The position numbers were made by a program, and so were the translations under genes. From assembly GCA_029555205.1 (NCBI GenBank), contig JAKPTB010000002.1, positions 1 through 61,680 on the forward strand: a stretch of DNA of 61,680 nt, given 5' to 3'. Under the pieces are notes generated by a model. The model ran no database searches, had not been told where the DNA came from, and worked only from the letters and a program-made list of their open reading frames with translations. The DNA comes from Bacillota bacterium (GTDB lineage: Bacteria > Bacillota > Desulfotomaculia > Desulfotomaculales > Pelotomaculaceae). Shown here in pieces: positions 1 through 9,851 of the stretch. Position 1 is the stretch's first letter; every line of letters begins with the position of its first letter.

Positions 1-535
1 TGCCGTCCCGGTCCATGCTGGTCAGGAGAATCTCACCGGCTCCCAGGGACTCCACCTTTTTCGCCCATTCTACGGCATCCAGCCCGGTGGGAGTGCGCCC
101 CCCGTGGATATAGACCTCCCAGCTGGCAGGCCCGCACTGACGGGCGTCGATGGCCACAACAATACACTGGCTGCCAAACCTTTCGGATGCCTCAGCCACC
201 AGGCCGGGGTTCTTGACGGCTGCCGTATTGATGGACACCTTGTCTGCCCCGGCCGAAAGCATGGCACGAATGTCCTCCAGGGTACTGATTCCGCCCCCTA
301 CGGTAAAGGGGATAAAAACCTCGCCGGCGGTGCGGTAAACCATATCCAGGGTGGTCTTGCGCCCTTCGGAAGAAGCCGTGATATCCAGGAAAACCAGTTC
401 ATCGGCACCCTCCCGGTCGTAAAAGGCGGCCAGTTCCACCGGGTCGCCGGCATCCTTAAGGTTAATAAAATTTGTGCCCTTGACCACCCTTCCACCGGTA
501 ACATCCAGACAGGGAATAATCCTTTTTAATAGCAC
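1..535 (-). CDS. hisF: Imidazole glycerol phosphate synthase cyclase subunit HisF (partial, C-terminus off the left edge)
   Basis: Cyclase half of imidazole glycerol phosphate synthase. With HisH it converts PRFAR and glutamine-derived ammonia to IGP and AICAR, the AICAR linking to the purine genes nearby. I start it at a GTG at 535, giving [20 protein letters not shown], the classic HisF N-terminus with the catalytic Asp11 position (CLD). The next segments are [11 protein letters not shown] and FTVGGGI, the first phosphate-binding loop of the barrel. About 178 of the usual ~253 residues are in the window. It begins 27 bases after the hisA stop and is the last his gene visible. Family assignment is certain; only the start codon is mildly uncertain. 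Confidence 0.95.
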   Translation of the reverse strand, partial: MLLKRIIPCLDVTGGRVVKGTNFINLKDAGDPVELAAFYDREGADELVFLDITASSEGRKTTLDMVYRTAGEVFIPFTVGGGISTLEDIRAMLSAGADKVSINTAAVKNPGLVAEASERFGSQCIVVAIDARQCGPASWEVYIHGGRTPTGLDAVEWAKKVESLGAGEILLTSMDRDG

Positions 536-562
536 CTGTCCCTTTCACCTGACCTTTTATCT

Positions 563-1318
563 CTATTCCGCCATCTCCCCTGCCATTTCCGGGACTCCTT
601 CAGCTATGGCCAGGGCTTCCTTCAGACTAACTGCCCCCGAATATAAAGCCTTGCCCATGATCACTGAATCCACGCCCAGGTGCTCCATTGCCTTCAGCGA
701 CCTCAGGTCCCCGGTTGTGGAAACCCCGCCGGAGGCAATTACCTTCAGGCCTGTGGCCCGGGCAAGCTCCCCCGTGGCTTCCAGGTTTGGCCCCTTGAGG
801 GTCCCGTCCCTGCGGACATCCGTAAAGACAACTCTCTGAATACCCAGTTCCTTCATTTCCAGGGCCAGTTCAACCGTTCCCTTGCCGGCAATCAGTCCCC
901 AGCCCTCAATGGCCACACGGCCGTTTCTCCCGTCTATGCCCACCAGGACGCGTTCCCCGTACCGGGCACAGGCCTCGGAGACAAGTTCCGGCTTCAAGAT
1001 GGCCGCAGTACCCAGGATAACTCTAGCCGCACCCAATTCCAGCAGGCTTTCCACTGTACCCATGCTGCGAATCCCGCCACCCACCTGAATAGGGATGTCA
1101 ACGGCGGCCAGGATTTCCTTGATGACCTCGATGTTCTTGGGCGAACCCGAAAAAGCGCCGTCCAGATCTACAACGTGCAGCATCCGGGCTCCCTGCTCCT
1201 GCCACAGGGCTGCCATGGCCGCCGGCTCGTCGGAATAGACGGTTTCCTGATCCAGCCGCCCTTCCACCAGGCGCACGCACTTTCCCTCCCGCAGGTCAAT
1301 CGCCGGGATAATTAACAT
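563..1318 (-). CDS. hisA: 1-(5-phosphoribosyl)-5-[(5-phosphoribosylamino)methylideneamino]imidazole-4-carboxamide isomerase HisA
   Basis: ProFAR isomerase, a TIM-barrel Amadori isomerase of histidine synthesis. The 251-residue length is normal for the family. Residues 1-9 read MLIIPAIDL, with the catalytic Asp8. The GGGIRSMGTVE segment near residue 80 is the N-terminal phosphate loop, and VFTDVRRDGTLKGPN with IASGGVSTTGDL forms the C-terminal catalytic Asp and phosphate loop. It overlaps the hisH stop by 7 bases, so it is probably translationally coupled to hisH, and hisF follows after 27 bases. Confidence 0.97.
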   Translation of the reverse strand: MLIIPAIDLREGKCVRLVEGRLDQETVYSDEPAAMAALWQEQGARMLHVVDLDGAFSGSPKNIEVIKEILAAVDIPIQVGGGIRSMGTVESLLELGAARVILGTAAILKPELVSEACARYGERVLVGIDGRNGRVAIEGWGLIAGKGTVELALEMKELGIQRVVFTDVRRDGTLKGPNLEATGELARATGLKVIASGGVSTTGDLRSLKAMEHLGVDSVIMGKALYSGAVSLKEALAIAEGVPEMAGEMAE

Positions 1319-1923
1319 TTTTGAACCATCCTCCCAAAGTTTTTTAAAATCTTGAGCCCCAGGACGCTGCTTTTTTCAGGATGAAACTGGATTCCATAAA
1401 CATTCTCTCTGGCAACGATGGAGGCAAAGCGCAGGCCGTATTCGGTGAGGGTGAGGACCAGGTCCTTTTCCTCCGGGTCTACATAGTAAGAGTGCACAAA
1501 GTAAAAGGAAGAGAGGTCGTAAACACCTTGCAATAATGGATCCGGACGCTGTATTTCAATCTGGTTCCAGCCCATATGGGGAACCTTCAGGGCAGGAGGC
1601 AGGCGTTTTACGCCGCCGGGGAAAATCCCCAGTCCCTTTGTCAGGCCCCATTCTTCACTGAATTCAAAAAGTAGCTGCTGCCCCAGGCAGATACCCAGGA
1701 ATAGTTTCCCTGCCTGGACCGCCCGGTGAATGGCTTGATCCATACCTGTGGAGCGCAGGTTGGCCATCGCGTCGGCAAAGGCGCCCACCCCCGGCAGCAC
1801 TACCCCGCCGGCCTGTTCAAGCCGGGACGGGTCCCCGGTAAGGAAAACCTTTACACCCACTCTTTCAAAGCCTTTAACGACACTTCTCAAATTCCCCATG
1901 CCGTAGTCAATAATGGCGATCAT
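1312..1923 (-). CDS. hisH: Imidazole glycerol phosphate synthase glutaminase subunit HisH
   Basis: Class I glutamine amidotransferase subunit that feeds ammonia to HisF. I chose ATG 1923 because a GGAGGT ribosome site lies just upstream and the product begins MIAIIDYGMGNLRSV, as in the family; a longer in-frame reading to 2049 has no such support. Triad: nucleophile Cys in GICLGQQLLF, His and Glu in GIQFHPEKS near the C-terminus. 203 residues, the normal size. It lies between hisB and hisA and overlaps hisA. Confidence 0.96.
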   Translation of the reverse strand: MIAIIDYGMGNLRSVVKGFERVGVKVFLTGDPSRLEQAGGVVLPGVGAFADAMANLRSTGMDQAIHRAVQAGKLFLGICLGQQLLFEFSEEWGLTKGLGIFPGGVKRLPPALKVPHMGWNQIEIQRPDPLLQGVYDLSSFYFVHSYYVDPEEKDLVLTLTEYGLRFASIVARENVYGIQFHPEKSSVLGLKILKNFGRMVQKC

Positions 1924-2111
1924 CTCTACCTCCAACGGGTCAGTGTTGACCTGATCATCCGAAAAGAGTTTTTTCCAACCCTGCCAAACCGTCCGGGCAC
2001 GGGGTGTAAGTGTCAGGCAAGTGTCAAGGAACGGCAAGTGCCGTGTCAAATGAAACCAGCTGCATCTCCCAATAAGTTTACCCGCAGCAGGTCAGTACCC
2101 CGGCTGCTCTG

Positions 2112-2699
2112 TTACAGGACTCCCTTGGTCGAAGGTATTCCTTCGCCCGTAATGGCAGTGGCCTGCTTCATGGCCAGGGCCATGGCCTTAAAAGTAGCTT
2201 CGATAATGTGGTGCGTGTTTTTGCCGGCCAGCTGGCGGATATGCAGGTTAAATTGGCCATTGGTAACAAAAGCCCGCAGGAATTCTTCTATCAGCTCGGT
2301 ATCGAAATCTCCAAGCCTGGGAGAGGTCATCTGCGCGTCAAAAGCCAGGTAACTGCGGCCGCTCAAATCCACCACAGCCATAACGAGGGCATCGTCCATG
2401 GGGACAACGGCATACCCAAAGCGGTTAATCCCCTGCTTTTCTCCAAGGGCCCTGCCGAGTGCCTTGCCCAGGCACATTCCGGCATCCTCGACAGTATGGT
2501 GACCGTCCACTGCCAGGTCTCCCCGGGCTGTCAATTCCAGATTAAAGGACGAGTGTTTGGAAAAGAGTTGAAGCATGTGATCGAAAAAGGGCTGACCGGT
2601 ACTAATCCAGGATACACCGCTTCCGTCAAGATCCAGCGTAACGTTTACTTCAGTCTCTTTTGTCTTGCGGCTGACTATACCCGTACGTGTTTCAGACAT
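2112..2699 (-). CDS. hisB: Imidazoleglycerol-phosphate dehydratase HisB
   Basis: Mn-dependent dehydratase that turns IGP into imidazole-acetol phosphate. Monofunctional type, 195 residues, without the histidinol phosphatase domain seen in enteric bacteria. The metal-binding repeats are visible: FFDHML near residue 42, DGHHTVEDAG near 66, and GKNTHHIIEATFKA near the C-terminus. ATG 2699 is favoured because GAGGTGG sits five bases upstream; a GTG nine bases earlier is in frame but overlaps that ribosome site. About 110 bases separate it from hisC. Confidence 0.96.
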   Translation of the reverse strand: MSETRTGIVSRKTKETEVNVTLDLDGSGVSWISTGQPFFDHMLQLFSKHSSFNLELTARGDLAVDGHHTVEDAGMCLGKALGRALGEKQGINRFGYAVVPMDDALVMAVVDLSGRSYLAFDAQMTSPRLGDFDTELIEEFLRAFVTNGQFNLHIRQLAGKNTHHIIEATFKAMALAMKQATAITGEGIPSTKGVL

Positions 2700-2810
2700 T
2701 TTTACCACCTCTTAAATTAAATTTTTGACCCGGCCAGAAATACCTCACCTTTACACCTGCAATCCGCCAACTCAGTTCCAAACAGATTTTTGAGCTTTAA
2801 AAATTTTGAC

Positions 2811-3896
2811 TTACCCCCGGGACGCCTGTGTTAAAACATCACTAAGTTTTTCTATAAATAGTTTATTATCTTCTGCCGTACCCACGGAAACCCGCAGGCA
2901 GCGCGATAAAGCGGGGCCCTCCACGCTCCGGAGCAGCAGGCCGCGCTTTAACAGCCCGTCATAGACCTCCCGGGCCGGCAGCGGCGTCCGGAAGAGGATA
3001 AAGTTGGCCTGGGTGGGGAAAGCCTCCACCCCGGGAACAGCTGACAGTTCCTCAAAAAACCTGTCCCTTTCCGCCAGAATTTTTTGGATCCTTTCCTGGA
3101 AAGCCTGCCGGTTTTCCATCACAACCCGGGCAGCTGTCTGGGAAAAAACATTCAAATTGAAGGGTTGCTTTACTTTCAATAAATCATTAATAATGGCGGG
3201 ACTCGCCAAGAGATAGCCCACCCTCAGACCAGCCAGACCGAAGGCCTTGGAGAAGGTGCGCAGGATAATAAGATTGGGGTAGCGCTGGAGCAGGGGGATG
3301 CAGGAATCCCCCCCGAACTCACCGTAAGCCTCGTCCACTACCACGATGGCGCCGGTGCTCCGGATGATGTCTTCGGTTACGTCCCTGGGAACAGTGTTCC
3401 CGGTGGGATTGTTCGGTGTACAGATAAAGACCAGTTTTACATCCGGTCCGGCAGCTGCCTGCTTCACCCCGGCAGCGTCAATTTGAAAATCTTCCAGGCG
3501 CGGCACGTCAATGATTTCGGCGCCAGCGACCCTCCCCTGCAAACCGTACATGGCAAAGGTCGGGCTGGTTACCACAAATTTTGCCCCGGTTCCATAGGTA
3601 AGCATAATATTCAAGATGAGTTCGTCCGAGCCGTTGCCCACCATGATCCCTTCCGGGCCGACCCCGGTATAAAGGGCCAGACGTTCCCGCAGCTTAACCG
3701 CCATGGGGTCCGGATACCGGTTAAAAGCCAGTCTGTTCATTTCTTCGTAAATCCGCTCCATAATCCCGGCGGGAAAAGGATACGGGTTTTCGTTGGCGTC
3801 AAGCTTAATGACGGACGCGTAATAGGGGGCATTATAGGGTACCAGTGTTTTGAGGTCTTCCCGCAGCAGAAAAGCCGGATCGAATACTGTATTCAT
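2811..3896 (-). CDS. hisC: Histidinol-phosphate aminotransferase HisC
   Basis: PLP-dependent class II aminotransferase converting imidazole-acetol phosphate and glutamate to histidinol phosphate. With ATG 3896 it has 361 residues and starts [14 protein letters not shown]. Visible motifs are [12 protein letters not shown] (substrate entry), [17 protein letters not shown], and [16 protein letters not shown] with the PLP lysine near residue 217. The start lies 5 bases after the hisD stop. A lysine-rich in-frame extension reaches 3932 and would overlap hisD by 32 bases, so the exact start is not fixed. Confidence 0.95.
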   Translation of the reverse strand: MNTVFDPAFLLREDLKTLVPYNAPYYASVIKLDANENPYPFPAGIMERIYEEMNRLAFNRYPDPMAVKLRERLALYTGVGPEGIMVGNGSDELILNIMLTYGTGAKFVVTSPTFAMYGLQGRVAGAEIIDVPRLEDFQIDAAGVKQAAAGPDVKLVFICTPNNPTGNTVPRDVTEDIIRSTGAIVVVDEAYGEFGGDSCIPLLQRYPNLIILRTFSKAFGLAGLRVGYLLASPAIINDLLKVKQPFNLNVFSQTAARVVMENRQAFQERIQKILAERDRFFEELSAVPGVEAFPTQANFILFRTPLPAREVYDGLLKRGLLLRSVEGPALSRCLRVSVGTAEDNKLFIEKLSDVLTQASRG

Positions 3897-3900
3897 TCTC

Positions 3901-5229
3901 TTATTCGTCCCCTTTCCCTTTTTCTTTTTCATATTTCTTCATCCTGACCTTCACCGCATTGGCATGGGCGGAGAGACCCTCAACTTCGGCAAGCTTGACG
4001 ATGGCCTCCGCCTCCTTCTCCAGGGCGGCCCCGGTGTAAGCAATCAGGCTGGTTTTTTTGAGGAAGGCTTCAACTCCCAGGGGGGAATAAAATCTTGCGG
4101 TTCCACCCGTGGGCAGGACATGATTCGGACCGGCAAGATAATCTCCGGCCGGTTCGGGGGTATGGGGGCCCAAAAAAACGGCTCCGGCGTTTTTCACCCG
4201 GGAGAGCCAGTGGAAAGGCTCATCCACCATTATCTCCAGGTGTTCCGGCGCAAAGCGCCCGGCCAACTGGAAAGCCTGTTCCAGATCAACTGTAATTACG
4301 ATAGCCCCGTAGCGTTCCAGGGAGCGCCCAATAATATCCCGGCGGTCCAGCAGCGCTAACTGCCCGGCAACCTCTTCCTGCACCCTCACTGCCAGCTCTC
4401 TGCAGGGGGTCAGCAGTACAGAGGAAGCCATTTCATCATGCTCGGCCTGTGACAGCAGGTCGGCAGCAATAAAGGAAGGGTCTGCCGCAGCGTCGGCAAT
4501 GATCAGGATCTCGCTGGGTCCGGCCAGCATGTCAATATCCACCACGCCGTATACCTGCCTTTTGGCCAGGGTAACATGGATGTTGCCGGGGCCGGTAATT
4601 TTATCGACCCTGGGTACAACGGCGGTTCCAAAGGCCAGAGCGGCAATTGCCTGGGCGCCCCCGATTTTATAGATTTCGCACACCCCGGCCTCGGCTGCGG
4701 CCGCAAGGGTATAGGGGTTAACGGAACCATCGCCGGCGGGGGGGGTAACCATGGCGATTTCTTTCACGCCGGCCACCCTGGCCGGAACAGCGTTCATCAG
4801 GACAGAAGAGGGATAGGAAGCCTTGCCTCCAGGCACATATATTCCCACCCTCTCCAGGGGCCTGACCAACTGGCCCAGGATAGCCCCGCTTTCCTGGGTT
4901 TCAAACCAGGACTGTTGAAGCTGTTTGCGGTGAAAGGTGGTTATATTATCCAAGGCCCGGCGCAGGGCTCTTAAATAATCCTGCCCCACCAGGCTACAGG
5001 CAGCCTCGATCTCCTCGTCCCTGACCCTTAAATCACCCGGCTGGAGTTCCGGACCCCCAAAGCGCCTGGTATAATCGCAGATCGCCGTATCCCCCCATGT
5101 CCGTACAGAGGTAAGCACCTCGTTTACCAGACCTGCCGCCTGAACTTGATCCAAAAAGTTTCTTTCCAGTATTTTCTCCAGTAGTGGATCGCTGGATTTA
5201 ATCACTTTGATGATAGGTTCCACCACCAT
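3901..5229 (-). CDS. hisD: Histidinol dehydrogenase HisD
   Basis: Zn-dependent NAD enzyme catalysing the last two oxidations, histidinol to histidine. About 442 residues, the usual length. Family signatures include [45 protein letters not shown], and [10 protein letters not shown] with metal-ligand Gln and His, and the C-terminal ligand region [16 protein letters not shown] 5229 is preferred for the GGGGG ribosome site 6 bases upstream; a TTG 12 bases earlier is also in frame. It is the first gene of the his operon here: no hisG or hisZ precedes it. Its leader holds a 35-bp tandem repeat and a candidate HisR operator. Confidence 0.96.
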   Translation of the reverse strand: MVVEPIIKVIKSSDPLLEKILERNFLDQVQAAGLVNEVLTSVRTWGDTAICDYTRRFGGPELQPGDLRVRDEEIEAACSLVGQDYLRALRRALDNITTFHRKQLQQSWFETQESGAILGQLVRPLERVGIYVPGGKASYPSSVLMNAVPARVAGVKEIAMVTPPAGDGSVNPYTLAAAAEAGVCEIYKIGGAQAIAALAFGTAVVPRVDKITGPGNIHVTLAKRQVYGVVDIDMLAGPSEILIIADAAADPSFIAADLLSQAEHDEMASSVLLTPCRELAVRVQEEVAGQLALLDRRDIIGRSLERYGAIVITVDLEQAFQLAGRFAPEHLEIMVDEPFHWLSRVKNAGAVFLGPHTPEPAGDYLAGPNHVLPTGGTARFYSPLGVEAFLKKTSLIAYTGAALEKEAEAIVKLAEVEGLSAHANAVKVRMKKYEKEKGKGDE

Positions 5230-5240
5230 CCATACCCCCA

Positions 5241-5309
5241 AATCAGGAATGATTACATTCTAGCGCTACTTTAGAAATCAGAAATGATTGCGTTCTAGCG
5301 CTACTTTAG
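5241..5309. repeat. Two tandem 34-bp copies (period 35) in the hisD leader
   Basis: Copies at 5241-5274 and 5276-5309 match at 31 of 34 positions. Each contains two small palindromes: AATCA-N4-TGATT and TAGCGCTA. The first copy ends against the hisD ribosome site and the second reaches the -10 of the candidate promoter, so most of it would lie in the untranslated leader. It may be a tandem operator, an RNA hairpin pair or a recent slippage duplication. Confidence 0.85.
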
Positions 5310-5339
5310 TACGTTAATACATTATTACGTTAAAATAAT
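5306..5339 (-). promoter_or_regulatory. Candidate his operon promoter with overlapping HisR/YerC-type operator
   Basis: On the minus strand TTTAAC (5334-5329), a 17-base spacer and TACTAA (5311-5306) form a plausible sigma-A promoter. The -35 lies inside an 18-bp motif (5322-5339) that recurs at 16 of 18 positions in front of yerC (5862-5879). TACGTTAA also occurs a second time at 5310-5317. TrpR-family YerC proteins have been proposed from comparative genomics as histidine regulators (HisR) in Gram-positive bacteria. The operator role is inferred. Confidence 0.6.
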
Positions 5340-5485
5340 AAATTCTTCCTGTCCACGTGTCAAGTAGAACTTTTTAAACAAAACAAAAAGCAATCCGGCT
5401 GCCTTAAGTCTATCTTTCATCATTGAGATGACTGTACGTGGCTTTTATTAGTTAATTCCCGGCCAATGGCCCGGTAAATCCCCCT

Positions 5486-5800
5486 TTAACCCTTCCCCGG
5501 CAGCCGGGCTAAACGCTCAAGCACCAGCTTATAGCCGTCCGCCCCGTAATTCAGGCATCTTTTCACCCTGCTGATGGTAGCCGTGCTGGCGCCGGTTCTT
5601 CCAGCAATTTCTCCGTAGGTCCGGTTCTCCTGGAGCATTTTGGCCACCTCCAGCCGTTGGGCAAGAGATTTCAGTTCAGCCACCGTGCAGATGTCCTCAA
5701 AAAACTGGTAGCATTCATCCCGTGTTTTTAATTGCAGAATTGCTTCAAAAAGCCTGTCCAGCAATTCGTCCTTCAACTTTCCAGAATACAAGGTATCCAC
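5486..5800 (-). CDS. yerC: YerC/YecD-family TrpR-like transcriptional regulator (candidate histidine regulator)
   Basis: Small TrpR-superfamily DNA-binding protein, 104 residues, the normal size. The core reads FFEDICTVAELKSLAQRLEVAKML, then RTYGEIAGRTGASTATISRVKRCL, in which TGASTATISRVKR is the recognition helix-turn-helix. It is the gene immediately upstream of the his operon on the same strand and shares an 18-bp promoter motif with it, consistent with autoregulation plus control of his. The start is ambiguous: GTG at 5800 sits on the GAGGGG sequence, while TTG at 5791 has that sequence at normal spacing. Confidence 0.9.
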   Translation of the reverse strand: MDTLYSGKLKDELLDRLFEAILQLKTRDECYQFFEDICTVAELKSLAQRLEVAKMLQENRTYGEIAGRTGASTATISRVKRCLNYGADGYKLVLERLARLPGKG

Positions 5801-5861
5801 CCCTCAAGGCCTTAAATTAAATAATATTTCTCCAGCATTTTAAATTTACTTCTTTATCATT

Positions 5862-5879
5862 TTAATACGTTAAAGTAAT
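5862..5879. promoter_or_regulatory. Candidate YerC/HisR operator upstream of yerC
   Basis: TTAATACGTTAAAGTAAT, 62 bases upstream of yerC, differs at 2 of 18 positions from TTATTACGTTAAAATAAT upstream of hisD. The rest of the 5801-6184 interval is AT-rich and carries one terminator-like hairpin; I see no gene in it. Confidence 0.55.
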
Positions 5880-5890
5880 TCTTTCAAGAA

Positions 5891-5919
5891 GTAAAACAGG
5901 GCACTTCAAAGCAGCGCCC
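5891..5919 (-). terminator. Candidate terminator of the pur operon
   Basis: On the minus strand GGGCGCT, a 7-base loop and AGTGCCC (5919-5899) pair over 7 positions with one G-U, followed by TGTTTTAC. It lies about 265 bases past the purD stop and before the yerC promoter. The U-tract is modest. Confidence 0.5.
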
Positions 5920-6184
5920 TTAAAAATATCAATGAATTGGTCATGCTGTTTATGTTAATAATTTTACCTTAATATCTGCATACCTGTGTTCCGGCCTTCC
6001 ACTATTCCCGTATTCTATATTCTTGTACTCTTGTATTCTGGTGTTTTGGGTTATTTGTACTTAATTTTTTAAACGTGACCTGCACTTTACTTTTTAATGG
6101 CAATTGCCTGCCGGCAAAAGGGACGATTTTCCGGTTGCAGCCGCCGGGTTGAAGAGGGTATGCCCGTTTTGTTGTCTGTATTCA

Positions 6185-7456
6185 TCAACGATAGCGATCC
6201 ATGGCCTTTTTACCCACATCCAGGCGGTAGTGCATGCCTTCAAAATAAATACTATTTACCGCCCTGTAAGCTGCTTCCAGGGCTGCTGAAATATCCCGGC
6301 CGGTAGCGGTAACACCCAGCACCCTTCCTCCTGCCGTAACAATGGACCCATCTTTTTCAGCAGTGCCGGCGTGAAATACAACGACCCCTGCGGGAAGTTG
6401 ATCAAGACCGGTTATGACCTTGCCTTTTTCATATGAACCGGGGTACCCTCCGGAAGCCAGCACAACACATACGGAGGACTCTTCCCTCCATTTGATCTGG
6501 ATTTTATCCAGACGGTTTTCCAGAACAGCGTCAATAATCTCCACCAGGTCGGTTTCCAGAAGGGTTAGGACAGGCTGCGCCTCCGGGTCGCCAAAACGGG
6601 CGTTGAACTCCAAAACCTTGGGACCCTGGCTGGTGACCATCAGTCCCGCGTAGAGCACACCGCGATAGAGCCGGCCCTCTTCGCCCAGGGCGCGGACCAT
6701 GGGAATCAGGATCTGTTCCATTGTCTGCCGGTGGACTTCCGGGGTGTAGACAGGCGCCGGGGCATAAGCTCCCATACCGCCGGTGTTGGGCCCCTGGTCC
6801 CCATCGTAAGCCCGTTTGTGATCCTGGGATGAAATCATGGGCACTACGTTGACCCCGTCGGTAAAAGCCAGGATGCTGACCTCTTCGCCCACCAGACATT
6901 CCTCCACCACAAGGCGGTTTCCCGCTTCACCAAAGGCCCGGTCTTCCATGATCGTCCGCACCGCAGCCAGGGCCGTCTGTTCATCCATGGCCACAATCAC
7001 ACCCTTGCCCGCAGCCAGACCGTCCGCCTTGACCACACAGGGAGCACCGATTTTCTTGATGTAAGCCGAGGCCTCCCCGGGATCCGCAAAGACAGCGTAA
7101 GCAGCCGTGGGAATGCCGTACTTGGCCATGATCTCCTTGGCTACCACCTTGCTTCCTTCAATTTCAGCCGCGGCCCTGGAGGGACCGAAAATCTTCAGCC
7201 CCGCTGCCTGAAACTGGTCGACAATACCCGCAGTCAGAGGCGCTTCGGGACCGACGACGGTCAAATCTATCTCCTTTTCCAGGGCAAAAGCTAAAAGCGC
7301 AGGAATATCCTCCGCACTGATTTTTACACAGGAGGCATCACGGGCAATGCCGGCATTACCCGGGGCACAGAATATTTTTTTAACGCGGGGACTCTGCTTC
7401 AGCTTCCAGACCAGGGCGTGTTCACGCCCGCCGCCGCCCACTACCAGAACTTTCAT
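6185..7456 (-). CDS. purD: Phosphoribosylamine--glycine ligase PurD (GAR synthetase)
   Basis: ATP-grasp enzyme joining phosphoribosylamine and glycine to give GAR, step 2 of purine synthesis. ATG 7456 is chosen for the GGGGGAG ribosome site and the family N-terminus MKVLVVGGGGREHALVWKL; in-frame codons up to 7621 are unsupported. Also visible are GPEAPLTAGIVDQF, the ATP-grasp segment VVKADGLAAGKGVIVA, GPNTGGMGAYAP, and the metal-site region VLEFNARFGDPEAQP. 423 residues, normal. It is the last gene of the pur operon. Confidence 0.96.
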   Translation of the reverse strand: MKVLVVGGGGREHALVWKLKQSPRVKKIFCAPGNAGIARDASCVKISAEDIPALLAFALEKEIDLTVVGPEAPLTAGIVDQFQAAGLKIFGPSRAAAEIEGSKVVAKEIMAKYGIPTAAYAVFADPGEASAYIKKIGAPCVVKADGLAAGKGVIVAMDEQTALAAVRTIMEDRAFGEAGNRLVVEECLVGEEVSILAFTDGVNVVPMISSQDHKRAYDGDQGPNTGGMGAYAPAPVYTPEVHRQTMEQILIPMVRALGEEGRLYRGVLYAGLMVTSQGPKVLEFNARFGDPEAQPVLTLLETDLVEIIDAVLENRLDKIQIKWREESSVCVVLASGGYPGSYEKGKVITGLDQLPAGVVVFHAGTAEKDGSIVTAGGRVLGVTATGRDISAALEAAYRAVNSIYFEGMHYRLDVGKKAMDRYR

Positions 7457-7638
7457 TTGATCACTCCCCCCTGGAATCTCGTTTTCAAGCTGCTCCGGAA
7501 ACAGGACATTTCCCGTTTCCCGGGCCGGTAAAATTTTTATAAACCTTGTAACCAGCCGGTGCCTGAAGTCCTTTGACCTGGAAAATGAACAGGTCCGGTT
7601 TGCTAATGGGAAAATGGGCAACCGGTGATGTTCCGGTA

Positions 7639-9180
7639 TTAGTGTTTAAAATGCCTTACGCCTGTGAAAATCATGGCCATGTTAAACTCATCGGCGATCT
7701 TGATTGATTCTTCATCACGGATGGAACCGCCGGGCTGGACCACGGCTGTAATACCGGCCCGGGCCGCCTCCTGCAGTGAATCGCCGAAGGGGAAGTAGGC
7801 GTCGGAACCCATAACCGCACCCCTGGCCTTATCCCCGGCCTGCTGCAGGGCAATCCGGACCGAACCCACCCGGTTCATCTGGCCGGCACCTGCGCCGATT
7901 AACTGGCGCCCCCTGGTTACCACAATAGCATTGGACTTGACGTGCTTGACCACAGTCATGGCAAAAAACATTTCTTCCATTTCTTCTTTGGTGGGCTGTC
8001 TTCTGGTGACAACTCTGACTTCGGCCGGGTTCAGCACCACCCGGTCCGCCTCCTGAACCAGCAGGCCGCCGTTAATCTTGCGGACATCCAGCCGGTCGCT
8101 GGTCTGACCGGTAATCTCACCGGTTTTCAGCAGCCGCAGATTAGCCTTTTTCTGGAGGATAGCAAGGGCCTCCTCCTGATAACCGGGAGCTATGATAGCC
8201 TCCAGGTACAACCTGGCCATCTCTTCTGCAGTTTCAGGGTCCACTTCCCGGTTCAGGGCTACAATACCCCCGAAGGCCGAAACGGGGTCCCCCTCCAGGG
8301 CTTTCTTGTAAGCCTCCAGCAGATTGGAAGAGCAGGCACAGCCGCAGGGATTGTTGTGTTTGATAATTACTGCGGTAGGATCTGCAAACTCCCGCACCAA
8401 TTCAAAGGCTGCATTCAAGTCCAGGATATTATTGTAGGATAGCTCCTTGCCCCAAAGCTGGACGGCATTGCCGGTACAGGGACCGGTAACCGCCGGGTCG
8501 CGGTAAAAGGCCGCCTTCTGGTGCGGGTTTTCCCCGTAGCGAAGGACTTGAACCCGCTTCACCGGGATATTCAGGGTGGGCGGGAATAACTCCCCGCTTT
8601 CCTCCGGACCCTCCAGGTAGGCGGCAATGGCGGCATCATAAGCGGAGGTGTGAGCAAAGGCCTCCCGGGCCAGGGACAGCCTCAAGTCATTCCCGGCCTC
8701 ACCGCTGCGGAGGGCTTCCAGAACTTCTCCGTAGCGCGCCGGGTTCACCACCACCAGAACATAACGGTGGTTCTTAGCGGCTGAACGCACCATGGAAGGG
8801 CCGCCGATATCGATATTCTCAATGGCTTCTTCCATAGTAACACCCGGTTTTGCCACAGTCTCCCGGAAGGGATAAAGGTTTACCGCCACAAGGTCAATGG
8901 GTTTAATCCCGTGTGTCTCCAGCTGGCTCAGGTGGTCAGGATTGCGCAGGGCCAGGATCCCGCCATGGACGGCAGGGTGCAGGGTCTTAACCCGTCCGTT
9001 TAAAATTTCCGGAAAACCGGTGACATCGGATATGTATGTAACCGGTACCCCGGCTTCCCGTAAAGTTTTGGCCGTACCTCCGGTAGATACGATCTCAACT
9101 CCCAGCTCCGCAAGTCCCCGGGCAAATTGAACGACTCCTTCCTTGTTGGATACACTGATTAAAGCACGCTTAACGGGCAT
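7639..9180 (-). CDS. purH: Bifunctional AICAR transformylase / IMP cyclohydrolase PurH
   Basis: Catalyses the last two steps to IMP. The N-terminal IMP cyclohydrolase (MGS-like) domain starts [20 protein letters not shown] and carries [10 protein letters not shown] and [14 protein letters not shown]. The AICAR transformylase part has [13 protein letters not shown] and KHNNPCGCA with the catalytic Lys-His, and ends with the conserved [18 protein letters not shown]. 513 residues, normal. It follows purN by 17 bases in the pur operon; AICAR released by HisF/HisH would be its substrate. Confidence 0.97.
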   Translation of the reverse strand: MPVKRALISVSNKEGVVQFARGLAELGVEIVSTGGTAKTLREAGVPVTYISDVTGFPEILNGRVKTLHPAVHGGILALRNPDHLSQLETHGIKPIDLVAVNLYPFRETVAKPGVTMEEAIENIDIGGPSMVRSAAKNHRYVLVVVNPARYGEVLEALRSGEAGNDLRLSLAREAFAHTSAYDAAIAAYLEGPEESGELFPPTLNIPVKRVQVLRYGENPHQKAAFYRDPAVTGPCTGNAVQLWGKELSYNNILDLNAAFELVREFADPTAVIIKHNNPCGCACSSNLLEAYKKALEGDPVSAFGGIVALNREVDPETAEEMARLYLEAIIAPGYQEEALAILQKKANLRLLKTGEITGQTSDRLDVRKINGGLLVQEADRVVLNPAEVRVVTRRQPTKEEMEEMFFAMTVVKHVKSNAIVVTRGRQLIGAGAGQMNRVGSVRIALQQAGDKARGAVMGSDAYFPFGDSLQEAARAGITAVVQPGGSIRDEESIKIADEFNMAMIFTGVRHFKH

Positions 9181-9197
9181 ACTTCCTCCTCCTGTCT

Positions 9198-9809
9198 TTA
9201 TTTTGTAATAAATACTTTGCGGCCCTGGATTTTTAAATGCCCCCCGGCGTAAAGCCGGATAGCCTCCGGATAGATTATGTGCTCCTGCTCCAGGATCCGG
9301 GCCGCCAGGGTATCAGGTGTATCATCATCGTAAACAGGAACAACTGCCTGGATGATGATGGGACCCGTATCCATTCCGTCATCAACAAAATGTACGGTAC
9401 ATCCGCTATACTTCACCCCGTACTCCCAGGCCTGCTTCTGTCCGTGCAGTCCCGGAAAGGAGGGCAGGAGCGCCGGGTGGATGTTCATAATGCGATTGCT
9501 ATAGGCATCAAGGATAACCCTGCCCACCAACCTCATATACCCGGCCAGGCAGACCAGGTCTACTTTATTTTGCCTCAGGATATCCAGGATAGCCCTTTCG
9601 TACTCATCTTTGGACTCATAATCCCCGAAACCCACGTACCTGGCCGGGATGCCGGCAAGGCGTGCCCGTTCAAGGGCAAAGGCATCCTTATTGTCGCTGA
9701 TGACCACAGCAACTTCCGCGCCGATTTTACCGGCCGCGGCTGCATCCATAATGGACTGGAGGTTGGAACCCCGGCCGGAAGCTAGAATGCCCAGACGCAG
9801 CGTACTCAA
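9198..9809 (-). CDS. purN: Phosphoribosylglycinamide formyltransferase PurN
   Basis: Folate-dependent GAR transformylase, step 3 of purine synthesis. 203 residues. Phosphate loop [11 protein letters not shown] near residue 11. The catalytic block is [12 protein letters not shown] with the Asn-x-His, followed by [17 protein letters not shown] with the catalytic Asp. Downstream of purM by 42 bases and upstream of purH by 17, co-transcribed. The Gly-Arg-Gly-Ser-Asn motif and length are typical. Confidence 0.96.
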   Translation of the reverse strand: MSTLRLGILASGRGSNLQSIMDAAAAGKIGAEVAVVISDNKDAFALERARLAGIPARYVGFGDYESKDEYERAILDILRQNKVDLVCLAGYMRLVGRVILDAYSNRIMNIHPALLPSFPGLHGQKQAWEYGVKYSGCTVHFVDDGMDTGPIIIQAVVPVYDDDTPDTLAARILEQEHIIYPEAIRLYAGGHLKIQGRKVFITK

Positions 9810-9851
9810 TTAGATCCCCTCCAAAAAACTTAATGGTCAGTCCCTTGTTAT

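Noticed and set aside
5230-5345. T-box leader for histidine
   Set aside because: No T-box core sequence or specifier loop; the leader is too short.
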